A DNA stretch of 64,000 nucleotides from assembly GCA_046704255.1 (NCBI GenBank), contig JBJKSH010000106.1, positions 57,048 to 121,047 on the forward strand, written 5' to 3'. Shown here one piece after another: positions 17,515 through 26,082 of the stretch. The notes under the pieces were generated by a model. It had not been told where the DNA came from, made no database searches, and saw only the letters and a program-made list of their open reading frames with translations. Each line of letters starts with the position of its first letter. Positions within the stretch are counted from its first letter, which is position 1. The stretch comes from FEN-1297 sp046704255. Lineage in GTDB: Bacteria > Bacteroidota > Ignavibacteria > Ignavibacteriales > Ignavibacteriaceae. The position numbers and the translations under genes are program-made.

Positions 17515-18096
17515 ATGCAGGCAATCCGTTTTGAAGCAAAGTTGTTCAACATCGGCTCGTGGGTTATACCTAGGTTACCCGAAGAGGTTAGCGCATTGCT
17601 GCCTTCACGAGGGCAAACTATGGTTGAAGGGACTATTAATGGTTTTCACTTTCAAACGCCGGTTGAACCGGATGGTAAGCGGAGCCATTGGTTTAGAGTA
17701 GAGGATAGACTGCTTGAAAGTGTTCACGCAGGCGTTGGCGACTCAGTGAATATGGAGATTACTCCCATAAAAAAATGGGTTGAACCTAATGTTCCGGCAG
17801 ATTTGAATTGCGCACTTGCTGCCGCTCCTAAGGCGTATGCTCTTTGGCAGGAGATTACGACTATGGCGCACTGGGAATGGATTCGATGGATCCGTTCAAC
17901 GAATAATAGGGTAACACGTAATCGACGAATCGAAGTAGCTATCTCCAAACTTAATAGCGGAAAGCGAAGACCGTGCTGCTTTAACCGTAACCTTTGCACT
18001 GAACCGTCAGTATCGAAAAATGGTATGCTTCTTGAACCGGTGCAAAGCACGTGTAGAGAGCAAAAACATATAAGGAAAGCGAGCATCAAAATATGA
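17515..18096 (+). CDS. DUF1905 + YdeI/OmdA-domain protein
   Basis: 193 residues. The N-terminal half is a DUF1905 barrel ('FEAKLFNIGSWVIPRLPEEVSALLPSRGQTMVEGTING'). The C-terminal half has the YdeI/OmdA feature 'LAAAPKAYALWQEITTMAHWEWIRWI', then 'RRIEVAISKLNSGKRRPCCFN' with paired cysteines. These proteins are linked to peptide-bacteriocin or stress resistance, with no defined mechanism. It has AAAGGAATAG before the start and ends in an ATGA overlap with the following DUF1801 gene, so the two are translationally coupled. Confidence 0.85.
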   Translation: MQAIRFEAKLFNIGSWVIPRLPEEVSALLPSRGQTMVEGTINGFHFQTPVEPDGKRSHWFRVEDRLLESVHAGVGDSVNMEITPIKKWVEPNVPADLNCALAAAPKAYALWQEITTMAHWEWIRWIRSTNNRVTRNRRIEVAISKLNSGKRRPCCFNRNLCTEPSVSKNGMLLEPVQSTCREQKHIRKASIKI

Positions 18097-18515
18097 AGTC
18101 AAATTTAAATCTTTCATCTAAAGAGAAATCTACCTCACATCAGATAGATGAGATTATCAAAGAAGCGGGTGAATGGAAGGGCAGGAAATTAATGCTGCTT
18201 CGCACTTTGATTAAAAAGACTGACCCTTTGGTGGTCGAAGAAGTGAAGTGGAAAAAGCCATCCAAACCGCTGGGAGTGCCTGTGTGGTCTCACATCGGAA
18301 TTATATGTGTTGCAGATACACTCAAGAATGCTGTCAGGCTGACATTCCCCAAAGGAGCCCAGATAAAAGATATTAAGAAGCTTTTTAATACAAGGCTAGA
18401 TAGTAAGACAGTTCGGGCTATCGACTTTTACGAAGATGATAGTGTAAATGATACTGCCCTTAAGTCGCTCATTCTCGATGCGGTGGAATTAAATATGTTA
18501 AAATTGCTTAAGTGA
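18093..18515 (+). CDS. DUF1801-domain protein
   Basis: 140 residues: 'STSHQIDEIIKEAGEWKGRKLMLLRTLIKKTDPLVVEEVKWKKPSKPLGVPVWSHIGIICVADTLK...VRLTFPKGA' is the DUF1801 fold of the type that accompanies YdeI proteins. The start overlaps the previous stop by four bases. Function unknown. Base composition of this and the two preceding genes looks less AT-rich than the flanking housekeeping genes, in line with transfer. Confidence 0.85.
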   Translation: MKSNLNLSSKEKSTSHQIDEIIKEAGEWKGRKLMLLRTLIKKTDPLVVEEVKWKKPSKPLGVPVWSHIGIICVADTLKNAVRLTFPKGAQIKDIKKLFNTRLDSKTVRAIDFYEDDSVNDTALKSLILDAVELNMLKLLK

Positions 18516-18519
18516 TATT

Positions 18520-19755
18520 TTGAATAATCGTATCCGGCAGGCTTTTAGTTTACTTTTTCGCTATCCCGCTTTCGGACGACTTTGGATTGGCAAGTTGATC
18601 TCGCTCTGCGGTGATTGGTTTACTATCATTGCACTGTCGTGGTTTGTTCTGCAAAGTACCGGCTCCGGTATGAAGACAGCAGGAATTCTTTTAGCCTTGC
18701 AGTTACCTGCAATCTTATCAAGCACAATCATTGGCTCGTTTATCGATCGCTATCAGCCGAGAATGATTATGGCAATTGACAACGGACTTCGCACATTCAT
18801 AATTGGATTGATACCAATCTTGTACTTGTTTGGTTTACTTAAACTATGGCTGCTTTTTCTTCTAACTTTTTTTGCAGGCATTTTAGTCCCTGCTACAGAG
18901 GTCGGCTCTCGCAGCATCTTGCCGGAGCTTGTTGAAGACAAAGACCTGGATGCCGCAAATATGCTATGGTCATTTAGTATTAACTTTTCACTTGTAATAG
19001 GACCTACTGCTGCAGGGATTCTTGTTGCTGCATTCGGAGGTCCATCTGTGCTGTTCTTAGATGCAGGAACTTTTTTATTGATGACGGTTGTTGCTATTAC
19101 ACTTCCTGCGCTAATACGGGATCAAAAACCGGTTAAAGTTCCTCTTTCAGAACGCCTCGGAATACGCCAGCTTTGGAATATGAAGGTTGTACGATATACT
19201 ACATTGTTGAGCCTAATCTTCTTTTTTTCTTATGGACCTTTGGAGGCTGCTTTACCGCTTTATAGCCGTGCTATTCTTCAAACTGATGCTCATGGATATG
19301 GTCTGCTGTGGTCTTCTTTAGCAATTGGCGCTCTAATAGGAACATTGACAAGCACGGTTCTAAGCAGGCATTTGCGTTTAGGAGTAGCACTGCCGTTGAT
19401 CGCTGTACTCTGGGGCGCAAGTCTTTTACCAATGTTTTTTATTCATCAACTTTGGTTTGCTTGCGGGTTTTTATTGCTAGGCGGTTTAATGTGGGGACCG
19501 TATACACCTTTAGAGACAACTCTTTTGCAGCGTAATGTCCCGAAGGAACAATTGGGCAGAATATTTGGAGCGCGTTCTACACTTCTTACAGGCGGAACTC
19601 CGTTCGGCCTGGCTTTGGGCGGTATACTGCTTATATTTACCTCTTCAGCTACAGTAATAGCCCTTTCAGCAGCGGCTTGTATTTTGGTTGGTGTGTGTGG
19701 ACTTGTATCACCGGCATTCCGAAGCCTATCACTTCCTGTTCGTGAATTTCATTGA
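18520..19755 (+). CDS. MFS transporter (drug-efflux MFS_3 type)
   Basis: 411 residues with about 12 hydrophobic segments. The N-terminus 'LFRYPAFGRLWIGKLISLCGDWFTIIALSWFVLQ' and 'GSFIDRYQPRMIMAIDNGLR' (motif A-like loop) match the MefA/enterobactin-exporter branch of the major facilitator superfamily. The substrate is not readable. The most upstream start is TTG 18520, 2 bp past the preceding tandem stop and with no clear Shine-Dalgarno, so the start is uncertain by several codons. Confidence 0.85.
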   Translation: MNNRIRQAFSLLFRYPAFGRLWIGKLISLCGDWFTIIALSWFVLQSTGSGMKTAGILLALQLPAILSSTIIGSFIDRYQPRMIMAIDNGLRTFIIGLIPILYLFGLLKLWLLFLLTFFAGILVPATEVGSRSILPELVEDKDLDAANMLWSFSINFSLVIGPTAAGILVAAFGGPSVLFLDAGTFLLMTVVAITLPALIRDQKPVKVPLSERLGIRQLWNMKVVRYTTLLSLIFFFSYGPLEAALPLYSRAILQTDAHGYGLLWSSLAIGALIGTLTSTVLSRHLRLGVALPLIAVLWGASLLPMFFIHQLWFACGFLLLGGLMWGPYTPLETTLLQRNVPKEQLGRIFGARSTLLTGGTPFGLALGGILLIFTSSATVIALSAAACILVGVCGLVSPAFRSLSLPVREFH

Positions 19756-19816
19756 TTAGATACTTGAGGGGGAAAACTAAACGATGAATTATGTCACGAA
19801 GTTTAATTTTTTATTG

Positions 19817-19848
19817 TGTCCAATTCTTGCAGCTTCATTTGTTATGCT
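19817..19848 (+). promoter_or_regulatory. candidate ECF-type promoter, copy 3
   Basis: TGTCCAATTC at 19817-19826 followed at the same distance by an AT-rich box (ATTTGTTATG). It starts 76 bp before the AhpD-like start codon, matching copy 2 (77 bp) and close to copy 1 (59 bp). The downstream half is less conserved than in copies 1 and 2. Confidence 0.4.
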
Positions 19849-19892
19849 AATGTAGTTCAAAAATTTAATAACAATTAACTATGGAGTTTAAG

Positions 19893-20372
19893 ATGGAACC
19901 AAGAATAGATTATTTAGAAAGGGGACAGGATGCAGTAAAAGCGATGTTTGGTTTGAACAAGTATTTATCAAAATCGACTATTGAAAAACATCTTTTAGAT
20001 TTGATTGATTACAGGATATCACAAATAAACGGCTGTGCTTTCTGTCTTGATATGCACTCAAAGGATCTGGTTGCCGGGGGAGAAACCGACCAGCGAATAT
20101 TTGTGGTAAGTGCCTGGCGTGAAGCTCCTTTTTATTCTGAACGCGAACGAGCAGCATTAAACTGGGCTGAAGCTGTAAATAAATATGATGTACCGGATGA
20201 TGTTTATGAAGCTGCGAGAAAACAATTTTCCGAAGAAGAATTGATTTATTTAACCATGCAGATAAACGCACTCACTTGCTACAACCGGTTGAACATCGCA
20301 TTCCGCAACCCGGCTGGAACATATCAACCAGGACAATTTTCAGCACAGCCCCAGAAAGCACAAGTAAATTAA
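19893..20372 (+). CDS. AhpD-like carboxymuconolactone decarboxylase-family protein
   Basis: 159 residues with the AhpD signature 'INGCAFCLDMHSKD' (C48, C51, H55), the thiol pair and histidine of alkylhydroperoxidase AhpD-like enzymes. 'SAWREAPFYSERERAALNWAEAV' follows. The fold reduces peroxides or acts as a decarboxylase in different members. ATG 19893 is preferred to ATG 19881, since GGAG at 19883-19886 serves as its ribosome binding site. It resembles the AhpD-like gene at 27290 throughout. The SnoaL-like gene starts 22 bp after its stop. Confidence 0.88.
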   Translation: MEPRIDYLERGQDAVKAMFGLNKYLSKSTIEKHLLDLIDYRISQINGCAFCLDMHSKDLVAGGETDQRIFVVSAWREAPFYSERERAALNWAEAVNKYDVPDDVYEAARKQFSEEELIYLTMQINALTCYNRLNIAFRNPAGTYQPGQFSAQPQKAQVN

Positions 20373-20394
20373 ATAAATAATTAAGGAGTTAAAG

Positions 20395-20829
20395 ATGACT
20401 ACAAAGCAAATGAAAGACGAGGAGGAAATTCGTCGGAGAATAGAAAAACATGTAAGCGCATTACAGGCAATGGACCTCGATGCAGTAATGTCAAATTACG
20501 CTTCTGATATCGTATCATTTGATGTCGGCGGGCAATTCGTCGGAACTGAAGCAAAAAGAAAAGTTTGGGCAGATACCTTTGCTATGATATTGCCTCCATT
20601 AAATTTTGAGATCCGCGACCTGGTTATCTCAACATCCGACGGCATGGCATTCAGCCATTGCTTCAATAAACTAAGTGCAACGTTGAAGTATGGCCCTTCG
20701 TTTGGTTCCTGGGTTAGATGGACGGCTTGTTTTCGGAAGTTCGGCAATGATTGGCTTATAGTCCATGATCAAGTTTCTTTAGCATACGATTTCGAGAACG
20801 GCAAAGCAATTCTTGATTTTGTGCCGTGA
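20395..20829 (+). CDS. SnoaL/NTF2-like (DUF4440-type) protein
   Basis: 144 residues of NTF2-like cone fold: 'EEEIRRRIEKHVSALQAMDLDAVMSNYASDIVSFDVGGQFVG', then 'ISTSDGMAFSHCFNKLSA' and 'WVRWTACFRKFGNDWLIVHDQVSLAYDF'. These proteins act as small isomerases, hydrolases or ligand-binding proteins; the substrate is unknown. TAAGGAGTTAAAG is a strong ribosome binding site. It is the last gene of the AhpD transcription unit and is followed by a terminator-like hairpin. Confidence 0.85.
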   Translation: MTTKQMKDEEEIRRRIEKHVSALQAMDLDAVMSNYASDIVSFDVGGQFVGTEAKRKVWADTFAMILPPLNFEIRDLVISTSDGMAFSHCFNKLSATLKYGPSFGSWVRWTACFRKFGNDWLIVHDQVSLAYDFENGKAILDFVP

Positions 20830-20886
20830 TAATTTCAGCGAAGTGCCTGCACCTTCAAACTAATTGAAATGTGTAAGCTCAAGCAG

Positions 20887-20931
20887 AGCTAGCGGCAGAC
20901 AATCCGGAACGTTTACCGCTAGCTTTATTTT
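20887..20931 (+). terminator. rho-independent terminator-like hairpin
   Basis: AGCTAGCGG (20887-20895) pairs perfectly with CCGCTAGCT (20916-20924), a 9-bp stem with a 20-nt loop, followed by TTATTTTAT. It lies 57 bp after the SnoaL-like stop and closes the AhpD-SnoaL unit. Confidence 0.65.
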
Positions 20932-21100
20932 ATATCTTAGAATTAGTAAAATCGACTATCCTTTTAAGAATACCAATATCTTTTTAACCGGCTTCAAAAT
21001 TTAATCAATTCAACTAAAAAAAATCCCGCTTTATGAATAAAGATAAAATTCTTAATTTTGTATAAGAATTATCAATAAGCGGATACCTGCTTTTATTAAA

Positions 21101-22006
21101 ATGAATTATTCCAGGACGGAACAAAACAAAAAAATAAAAGAACCGGATAATACAGCGGTGAGAACGGCATTATGGAGAGCACTTCACATTCAGGCAGATG
21201 CAAAGCCGCATATATTTGAAGATGAAATCGGTTTAAAGCTAGTTGCCCCGCCTGATGATTGGCAGCAGCGCCCGGATATGAAATATACAAAACGCCTCCG
21301 GGCATCTATTGTAGCCCGCGCACGTTTTATTGAGGATTTAATCATAGAGCAAAGCAAACAAGGAGTAAGTCAATATGTTATTCTTGGCGCCGGTTTGGAT
21401 TCCTTTGCACAACGCAGACAGGATCTTGCATCTCCCAAAGATGGTTCCCGAAAACTTCATATATTTGAAATTGACAGACCCGAAACATTAACCTGGAAGC
21501 AGCAACGGTTAATTGAATTGGGTTTTGGTGTTCCGGAATATTTGCATTTTGTGCCTGTTGATTTTTCGCAAAGTGGCCGATATCCGCAAAACTCTTTCTG
21601 GTGGGAACAATTATTAATAGCCGGATTTGATGCCGGTAAACCTGCTTTTGTTGCCTGCACCGGAGTAAGCTTGTATCTTACAAAAGAAGCAATCATTTCT
21701 ACACTTAATCAAATTGCTGCACTTGCTTTGGGTTCAAAACTGGCTATGACATTTTATTTGCCAATGTGTCTTCTTGAAGAAGAAGATAAGGCTATGCAGG
21801 AAATTGCTGAGAAAGGCGCCCGTGATGCCGGTACTCCTATGATAAGTTTTTTTACGACGGAAGAAATCTTTTCTTTAGCTAATGAAGCAGGTTTTATTGA
21901 CATCAGAACAATATCAACAAAAGATATGGTGCAAAATTATTTTAAAAAAAGAACAGACAATCTTTTACCTGCAAGCGGAGAGGTATTTCTGATCGCAGCA
22001 ACATAA
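21101..22006 (+). CDS. class I SAM methyltransferase, LCMT/TIGR00027 type
   Basis: 301 residues. The N-terminal 'DNTAVRTALWRALHIQADAKPHIFEDEIGLKLV' and the SAM-binding 'SQYVILGAGLDSFAQRR' (GAGLD) match the leucine carboxyl methyltransferase-like family, followed by 'IFEIDRPETLTWKQQRL' with the acidic residue of motif II and 'FVACTGVSLYLTKEAI'. Members are common in bacterial secondary metabolism; the methyl acceptor is unknown. No good ribosome binding site precedes ATG 21101. It lies alone between the terminator hairpin and the YdeI-like gene. Confidence 0.88.
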   Translation: MNYSRTEQNKKIKEPDNTAVRTALWRALHIQADAKPHIFEDEIGLKLVAPPDDWQQRPDMKYTKRLRASIVARARFIEDLIIEQSKQGVSQYVILGAGLDSFAQRRQDLASPKDGSRKLHIFEIDRPETLTWKQQRLIELGFGVPEYLHFVPVDFSQSGRYPQNSFWWEQLLIAGFDAGKPAFVACTGVSLYLTKEAIISTLNQIAALALGSKLAMTFYLPMCLLEEEDKAMQEIAEKGARDAGTPMISFFTTEEIFSLANEAGFIDIRTISTKDMVQNYFKKRTDNLLPASGEVFLIAAT

Positions 22007-22048
22007 TAAATAAAATAATCTGCCAATTTTTATCAGGGAAAAAACATC

Positions 22049-22636
22049 ATGAGTACTATAAATACTAAAGTTGATTTATTTTTTAGTAAAGCAAAAAAGT
22101 GGAAAGAAGAGTACGAAAAGTTGAGAAGTATTGTTCTTAGCTGCGGACTTGAAGAAGATTATAAGTGGATGCATCCTTGTTATACGTTCGAAGGAAAGAA
22201 TATAGTTTTGATCCACGGATTTAAAGAATACTGTGCAATCCTGTTTTTTAAAGGCGTTTTGTTAAAGGATGCAAAAAATATTTTGATACGGCAGACAGAA
22301 AGTGTTCAGGCAGGACGCCAGGTAAGATTTACCAACGTAAAGGAAATAGTTAACCTGGAATCTATCCTGAAAGCATATATTTTTGAAGCCGTCGAAGTAG
22401 AAAGAGCAGGTTTGAAAGTGAAGAAGAAAAAGACTTCGGACTATAAAATTCCCGAAGAGTTTCAAAAAAAATTAAATGAAATACCTAACCTTAAAACTGC
22501 TTTTTATGCATTGACGCCGGGACGACAGCGAGCATACCTATTTTATTTTTTACAAGCAAAGCAATCTAAAACCCGTGAAACTAGAGTTGAAAAATATATG
22601 CAGAAAATTCTCGATGGTAAAGGATTAGATGATTAG
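22049..22636 (+). CDS. YdeI-like protein (DUF1801 + OmdA)
   Basis: 195 residues. The N-terminal DUF1801 core ('VDLFFSKAKKWKEEYEKLRSIV...YKWMHPCYTFEGKNIVLIHGFKEYCAILFFKG') is joined to a C-terminal OmdA helix region ('IPEEFQKKLNEIPNLKTAFYALTPGRQRAYLFYFLQAKQSKTRETRVEKYM'). This is the standard YdeI architecture, reported to aid survival against cationic peptides in enteric bacteria; that role here is inference. It ends the accessory run. Confidence 0.88.
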   Translation: MSTINTKVDLFFSKAKKWKEEYEKLRSIVLSCGLEEDYKWMHPCYTFEGKNIVLIHGFKEYCAILFFKGVLLKDAKNILIRQTESVQAGRQVRFTNVKEIVNLESILKAYIFEAVEVERAGLKVKKKKTSDYKIPEEFQKKLNEIPNLKTAFYALTPGRQRAYLFYFLQAKQSKTRETRVEKYMQKILDGKGLDD

Positions 22637-22760
22637 TTAATTATCCGGTAAAATGATAAGCGGTAAAATAATTTGATGGCAATATTGTTATGTATTGAGA
22701 AACATAATAATATTTAAGGCTTTTTGTTAATTTATTCTTTTTCAATTTAAAGGAACACAG

Positions 22761-24947
22761 ATGAAACAAATACTAAAAAAATTCGGATTAAAGGCAGCAG
22801 TAATTTTGTCTTTAATCCTGGCATCCGGATGTTCATCTACATCTCAGGTGCAAAAAAATTCCGCTGTTCAGTCCGGAAATTACGGTTGGCTAAACCTGGA
22901 TACGGTTAAAGCCGGAAGATTCGACACCGGCAGGATGTGGACGTTCGACTACCCGCCAGTTAAATATTTTGCACAAGAATACAACTTTAGACCAGGCGAA
23001 AAATGGTTTAACGATGTGCGGATGGCTGCACTTCGGTTTGCTAATTACTGTTCGGCTTCTTTTGTTTCGGCAGACGGATTGGTTATGACAAACCACCACT
23101 GCGGCAGGGAATCTGTTGCAAAAGTTACCAGGCCGGGTGAGGATCTTTTTGACAACGGGTTTTATGCAAAAACTCTAAAAGACGAAAGAAAAGTCCCGGG
23201 TCTTTATGTTGATCAGCTTGTTTTAATTAAAGATGTTACCAATGAGATCCAGGCTGCAATTAATAAAGGGAAAACCCCTGAAGAAAAAGTAGCCGACGAA
23301 CAGGAAGAGATGGCTAAGATAAAGAAAGAAGAAAACAAAAAAACAGGACTAAGAATTCAAATAGTTACTTTATACAATGGAGCGAAATACTCAGTTTACG
23401 GATATAAAAGATATACAGATGTAAGGCTGGTATTTTCACCCGAAGCATCATTAGGATACTTTGGGGGAGATTATGATAATTTTACTTACCCGCGTTACGA
23501 CCTTGACTGCAACTTTTTTAGAGTTTATGAAAACGGAAAACCTTTACACACAAAACATTATTTTCACTGGAGCCCCGACGGTGCGCAGCCGGGCGAACCG
23601 GTTTTTGTTGTCGGCAATCCGGGTCATACGGATAGATTAAAAACAGTTGCGCAACTTGAGTATATGAGAGATGTTGCATACCCAAGAACTTTGTCTGTTC
23701 TAAATGAACTTGTAAATATGTACAGCAAGATAATTGCGGAACATCCTGAAAGAAAAGCCGAGCTTCAGAACCGTTTGTTTGGAATGTCCAATTCTTTAAA
23801 AGCATACACCGGGATGTTAAAGGGTTTAAGGGATCCCATACTAATGCAGAGGAAAATAGATTTTGAAAGGAAGTTCCAGGAAGCTGTTCGTTCAAATCCA
23901 AAATTGAATTCCGAATACGGAGATTTATGGGGTAGAATTGCAGGGTTAGAAAACCAGATCAGAGGAATTTCCAACGAGTTTTTTGCACTTAGCATGAACC
24001 GGTACACGAGCTCTCAATATTTTTTAATTGCACAGGATGTTGTAGACCTTGCCAACCAATTAAAGATGCCGGAAAGTGAAAGAAGCGATGCTTATAAAGG
24101 AGCCCAGTTGGATTCAACAATTAATAGTTTAATCCCTGAAAAAATGGATACCGACATAAACAATTATATGCTTAAAGATCAGGTTAACAGATTTTACAAA
24201 TACCTTAGCGATAAAAATCTTGTAGAAAAAATTACGGGCGGAAAAACCGGAGAAGATGCCGTAAACTATATGTTGAGTAATTCGGTTTTAAACAGCCCCG
24301 AAAAACTAAAAAGCTTAATTAAAGAAGGGCCCGATGCAATATTGAGCTCTAATGATCCATTCATTTATTTTACGGTACACGAAGAAAAAACCAGGGAAGA
24401 CCTTCAAAATAAAATTAGATTAATTACATCCGAAGAACAAACCTATTCTCAAGAATTAGGCAGAGCATTGTTCGATGTTTACGGCACTTCCATTCCTCCC
24501 GATGCAACTTTTACATTAAGGATTTCCGACGGTGTTGTTAAGGGATTTCCTTATAACGGAACCATTGCTCCTCCGTTTACAACTTTCTATGGTTTGTACA
24601 ATAGGTATTATTCGTTCGGGAAAAAGTACCCGTGGAATTTACCTAAGAGATGGTTAGATCCACCGGCAGATTTTAAGCTGCAAACTCCGCTTGATTTTGT
24701 TTCAACAAACGATATTATCGGCGGAAACAGCGGCAGCCCTGTAATAAATGAAAAAGCCCAGATAGTAGGCCTTGCATTTGACGGAAACATTCAAAGCCTT
24801 CCGGGGGATTTTATTTTTACTACTAAAGAAAACCGCGCGGTTGCAGTTGAAGCAGTAGGTATGATGGAAGCTATTAAACATATTTACAAGGCTACACGTT
24901 TAAGTGATGAATTAAAAGCGGGTAAGATTGAAGATAATGGGAATTAA
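22761..24947 (+). CDS. S46-family dipeptidyl-peptidase, predicted lipoprotein
   Basis: 728 residues. The signal ends in lipobox 'LASGC' (Cys24). The S46 chymotrypsin-like fold is clear: 'SADGLVMTNHHCGRESVA' with the catalytic histidine near 112-113 and 'IGGNSGSPVINEKAQIVGLAFDGN' with the catalytic serine. A large helical insert (about 310-560) is typical of DPP7/DPP11, which release dipeptides from oligopeptides in the periplasm of amino-acid-using Bacteroidota. DPP7 versus DPP11 specificity cannot be assigned by eye. AAAGGAACACAG precedes the ATG. A strong hairpin follows. Confidence 0.95.
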   Translation: MKQILKKFGLKAAVILSLILASGCSSTSQVQKNSAVQSGNYGWLNLDTVKAGRFDTGRMWTFDYPPVKYFAQEYNFRPGEKWFNDVRMAALRFANYCSASFVSADGLVMTNHHCGRESVAKVTRPGEDLFDNGFYAKTLKDERKVPGLYVDQLVLIKDVTNEIQAAINKGKTPEEKVADEQEEMAKIKKEENKKTGLRIQIVTLYNGAKYSVYGYKRYTDVRLVFSPEASLGYFGGDYDNFTYPRYDLDCNFFRVYENGKPLHTKHYFHWSPDGAQPGEPVFVVGNPGHTDRLKTVAQLEYMRDVAYPRTLSVLNELVNMYSKIIAEHPERKAELQNRLFGMSNSLKAYTGMLKGLRDPILMQRKIDFERKFQEAVRSNPKLNSEYGDLWGRIAGLENQIRGISNEFFALSMNRYTSSQYFLIAQDVVDLANQLKMPESERSDAYKGAQLDSTINSLIPEKMDTDINNYMLKDQVNRFYKYLSDKNLVEKITGGKTGEDAVNYMLSNSVLNSPEKLKSLIKEGPDAILSSNDPFIYFTVHEEKTREDLQNKIRLITSEEQTYSQELGRALFDVYGTSIPPDATFTLRISDGVVKGFPYNGTIAPPFTTFYGLYNRYYSFGKKYPWNLPKRWLDPPADFKLQTPLDFVSTNDIIGGNSGSPVINEKAQIVGLAFDGNIQSLPGDFIFTTKENRAVAVEAVGMMEAIKHIYKATRLSDELKAGKIEDNGN

Positions 24948-24973
24948 TAAATTCAAGTTACGATAAAGCCTTG

Positions 24974-25028
24974 GAGGTTGTCTGTCCCGCCTTGAGCGGG
25001 ACGAGACCTCGCTAAAAGTCGGCTTTTT
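24974..25028 (+). terminator. strong hairpin and T-tract after S46 peptidase gene
   Basis: GTCCCGC (24984-24990) / GCGGGAC (24996-25002) with a CTTGA loop, extended outside by GAGGT (24974-24978) / ACCTC (25006-25010). A small AAAAG/CTTTTT hairpin (25014-25028) supplies a T-run. The C/G-rich stem stands out in this AT-rich DNA and resembles dispersed intergenic hairpins. Confidence 0.55.
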
Positions 25029-25113
25029 AATACCTTCAAGTTCTGAAACAGCAGCCTTGAAGTTATTTGAAAGATGTATAATAAAATAGGAAGTAACATA
25101 TCTTTTGTAAAAT

Positions 25114-25879
25114 TTAATGTTTGCTTTCTTTAGCCGCAATCAATAAACCCAATATACCAAGGTCGCTATATAATAAAGGGGCTAATATTGGAGCAAAGGC
25201 TAAAATTCTTTCAAGACTAAAAGCACCCGTACCGGCAAGATTAGCGGAAAGATGAAATCCGAACCCAAGTATACCGACAACTACTGCTGAAATCATTGTC
25301 CAGAAATAAACCAGTTCATCCCCCCTTGACCATTCCTTTGCAATTGCTAGATAAATAACTACAGAAGTCGCAAATAAACCCTAAACAATGGGAATCATTT
25401 TGTAAAATGTATAGCCGTACTGTGCATGGTCAATTATTGAAGTAATTGCACTGGCAGCAAATCCCAAACCTACCAGCCATAAAAAGTGTCTGTCTCTTGA
25501 GATAGGAGCTTTAAAAACACCCAACCCGGGAACCTTTAGCACACCGGTTCATTATTTGTTTCTTCCGTAATTGCATAAAGACCTAGAAGAGAAATGCCCG
25601 AAAAAGCTAATGGAGCCAGGAAAGGCCGAATACAACCCATGCCCATGTTAAATAACCTTGGGGATTAAGAACCGCATACCCGTGAAATGCCGTACCAAGA
25701 ACACCTACTACTATACCAATTAACATTAATAAAATAAGAATTAAGGCTGTCCATTTTCTAGGTTGAAGCTGGAATGCAATAATTTAACATGATAATGCGC
25801 CAAAAGGAAAATAAATAATGGGTATCCATTCATAAACGGGAATATAATCGCTGATTGAATGAGCAATTGATACATTCAT
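25114..25879 (-). pseudogene. decayed multi-pass membrane protein gene
   Basis: Reading the minus strand gives a continuous membrane-protein-like sequence ('YIPVYEWIPIIYFPFGAL', 'ILLMLIGIVVGVLGTAFHG', 'HFLWLVGLGFAASAITSIID', 'VVVGILGFGFHLSANLAGTG') of about 250 residues with six or so hydrophobic segments. The gene is broken by an in-frame TAA after 'FGALSC', an in-frame TAG after 'MIPIV', and two frame shifts (after 'WAWVVFG' and after 'TEETNNEPV'). I do not recognise the family. A TGACTTAAGTCA palindrome lies upstream (25971-25982), as for the intact stress genes. Confidence 0.65.
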
Positions 25880-25898
25880 CTGTTATTAAGAGTGCCAT
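25863..25898 (-). pseudogene. 5' end remnant resembling 2[4Fe-4S] ferredoxin
   Basis: From ATG 25898 on the minus strand, in a different frame from the membrane pseudogene, the codons read MALLITDECINC, the textbook N-terminus of bacterial 2[4Fe-4S] ferredoxins including the first two cluster cysteines. AGAGGA lies at ribosome-binding distance upstream. The frame then runs into 'SFNQRLYSRL' and stops, so the rest of the ferredoxin is gone. The exact join to the membrane gene is uncertain. Confidence 0.45.
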
Positions 25899-25970
25899 CG
25901 TATATCCTCTTTATATTTTTGATAATAACTTTTACAATGAAAAATTAACAGCAGCCTAATAATAAACGAA

Positions 25971-25982
25971 TGACTTAAGTCA
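25971..25982. promoter_or_regulatory. palindrome TGACTTAAGTCA (Crp/Fnr-type site), copy 1
   Basis: Perfect 12-bp palindrome with the TGA-N6-TCA spacing of Fnr/Dnr sites. Its centre is about 78 bp upstream of the minus-strand ATG 25898. It is identical to the copies at 33523 and 33581. Confidence 0.5.
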
Positions 25983-26082
25983 GCGGAATAAAGATTTAGT
26001 AATATAAAATGAAATTAAATTAAACAGGATAGATTAAATTTAATTTTAAATTTCTCCTATCCGGCCTAAATAAAAGATTTGA

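Noticed and set aside
17515..18096. Frameshift in the YdeI-like gene because of its unusual C-terminus
   Set aside because: The segment with paired cysteines (RRPCCFN) is a normal family feature, so the frame is intact.
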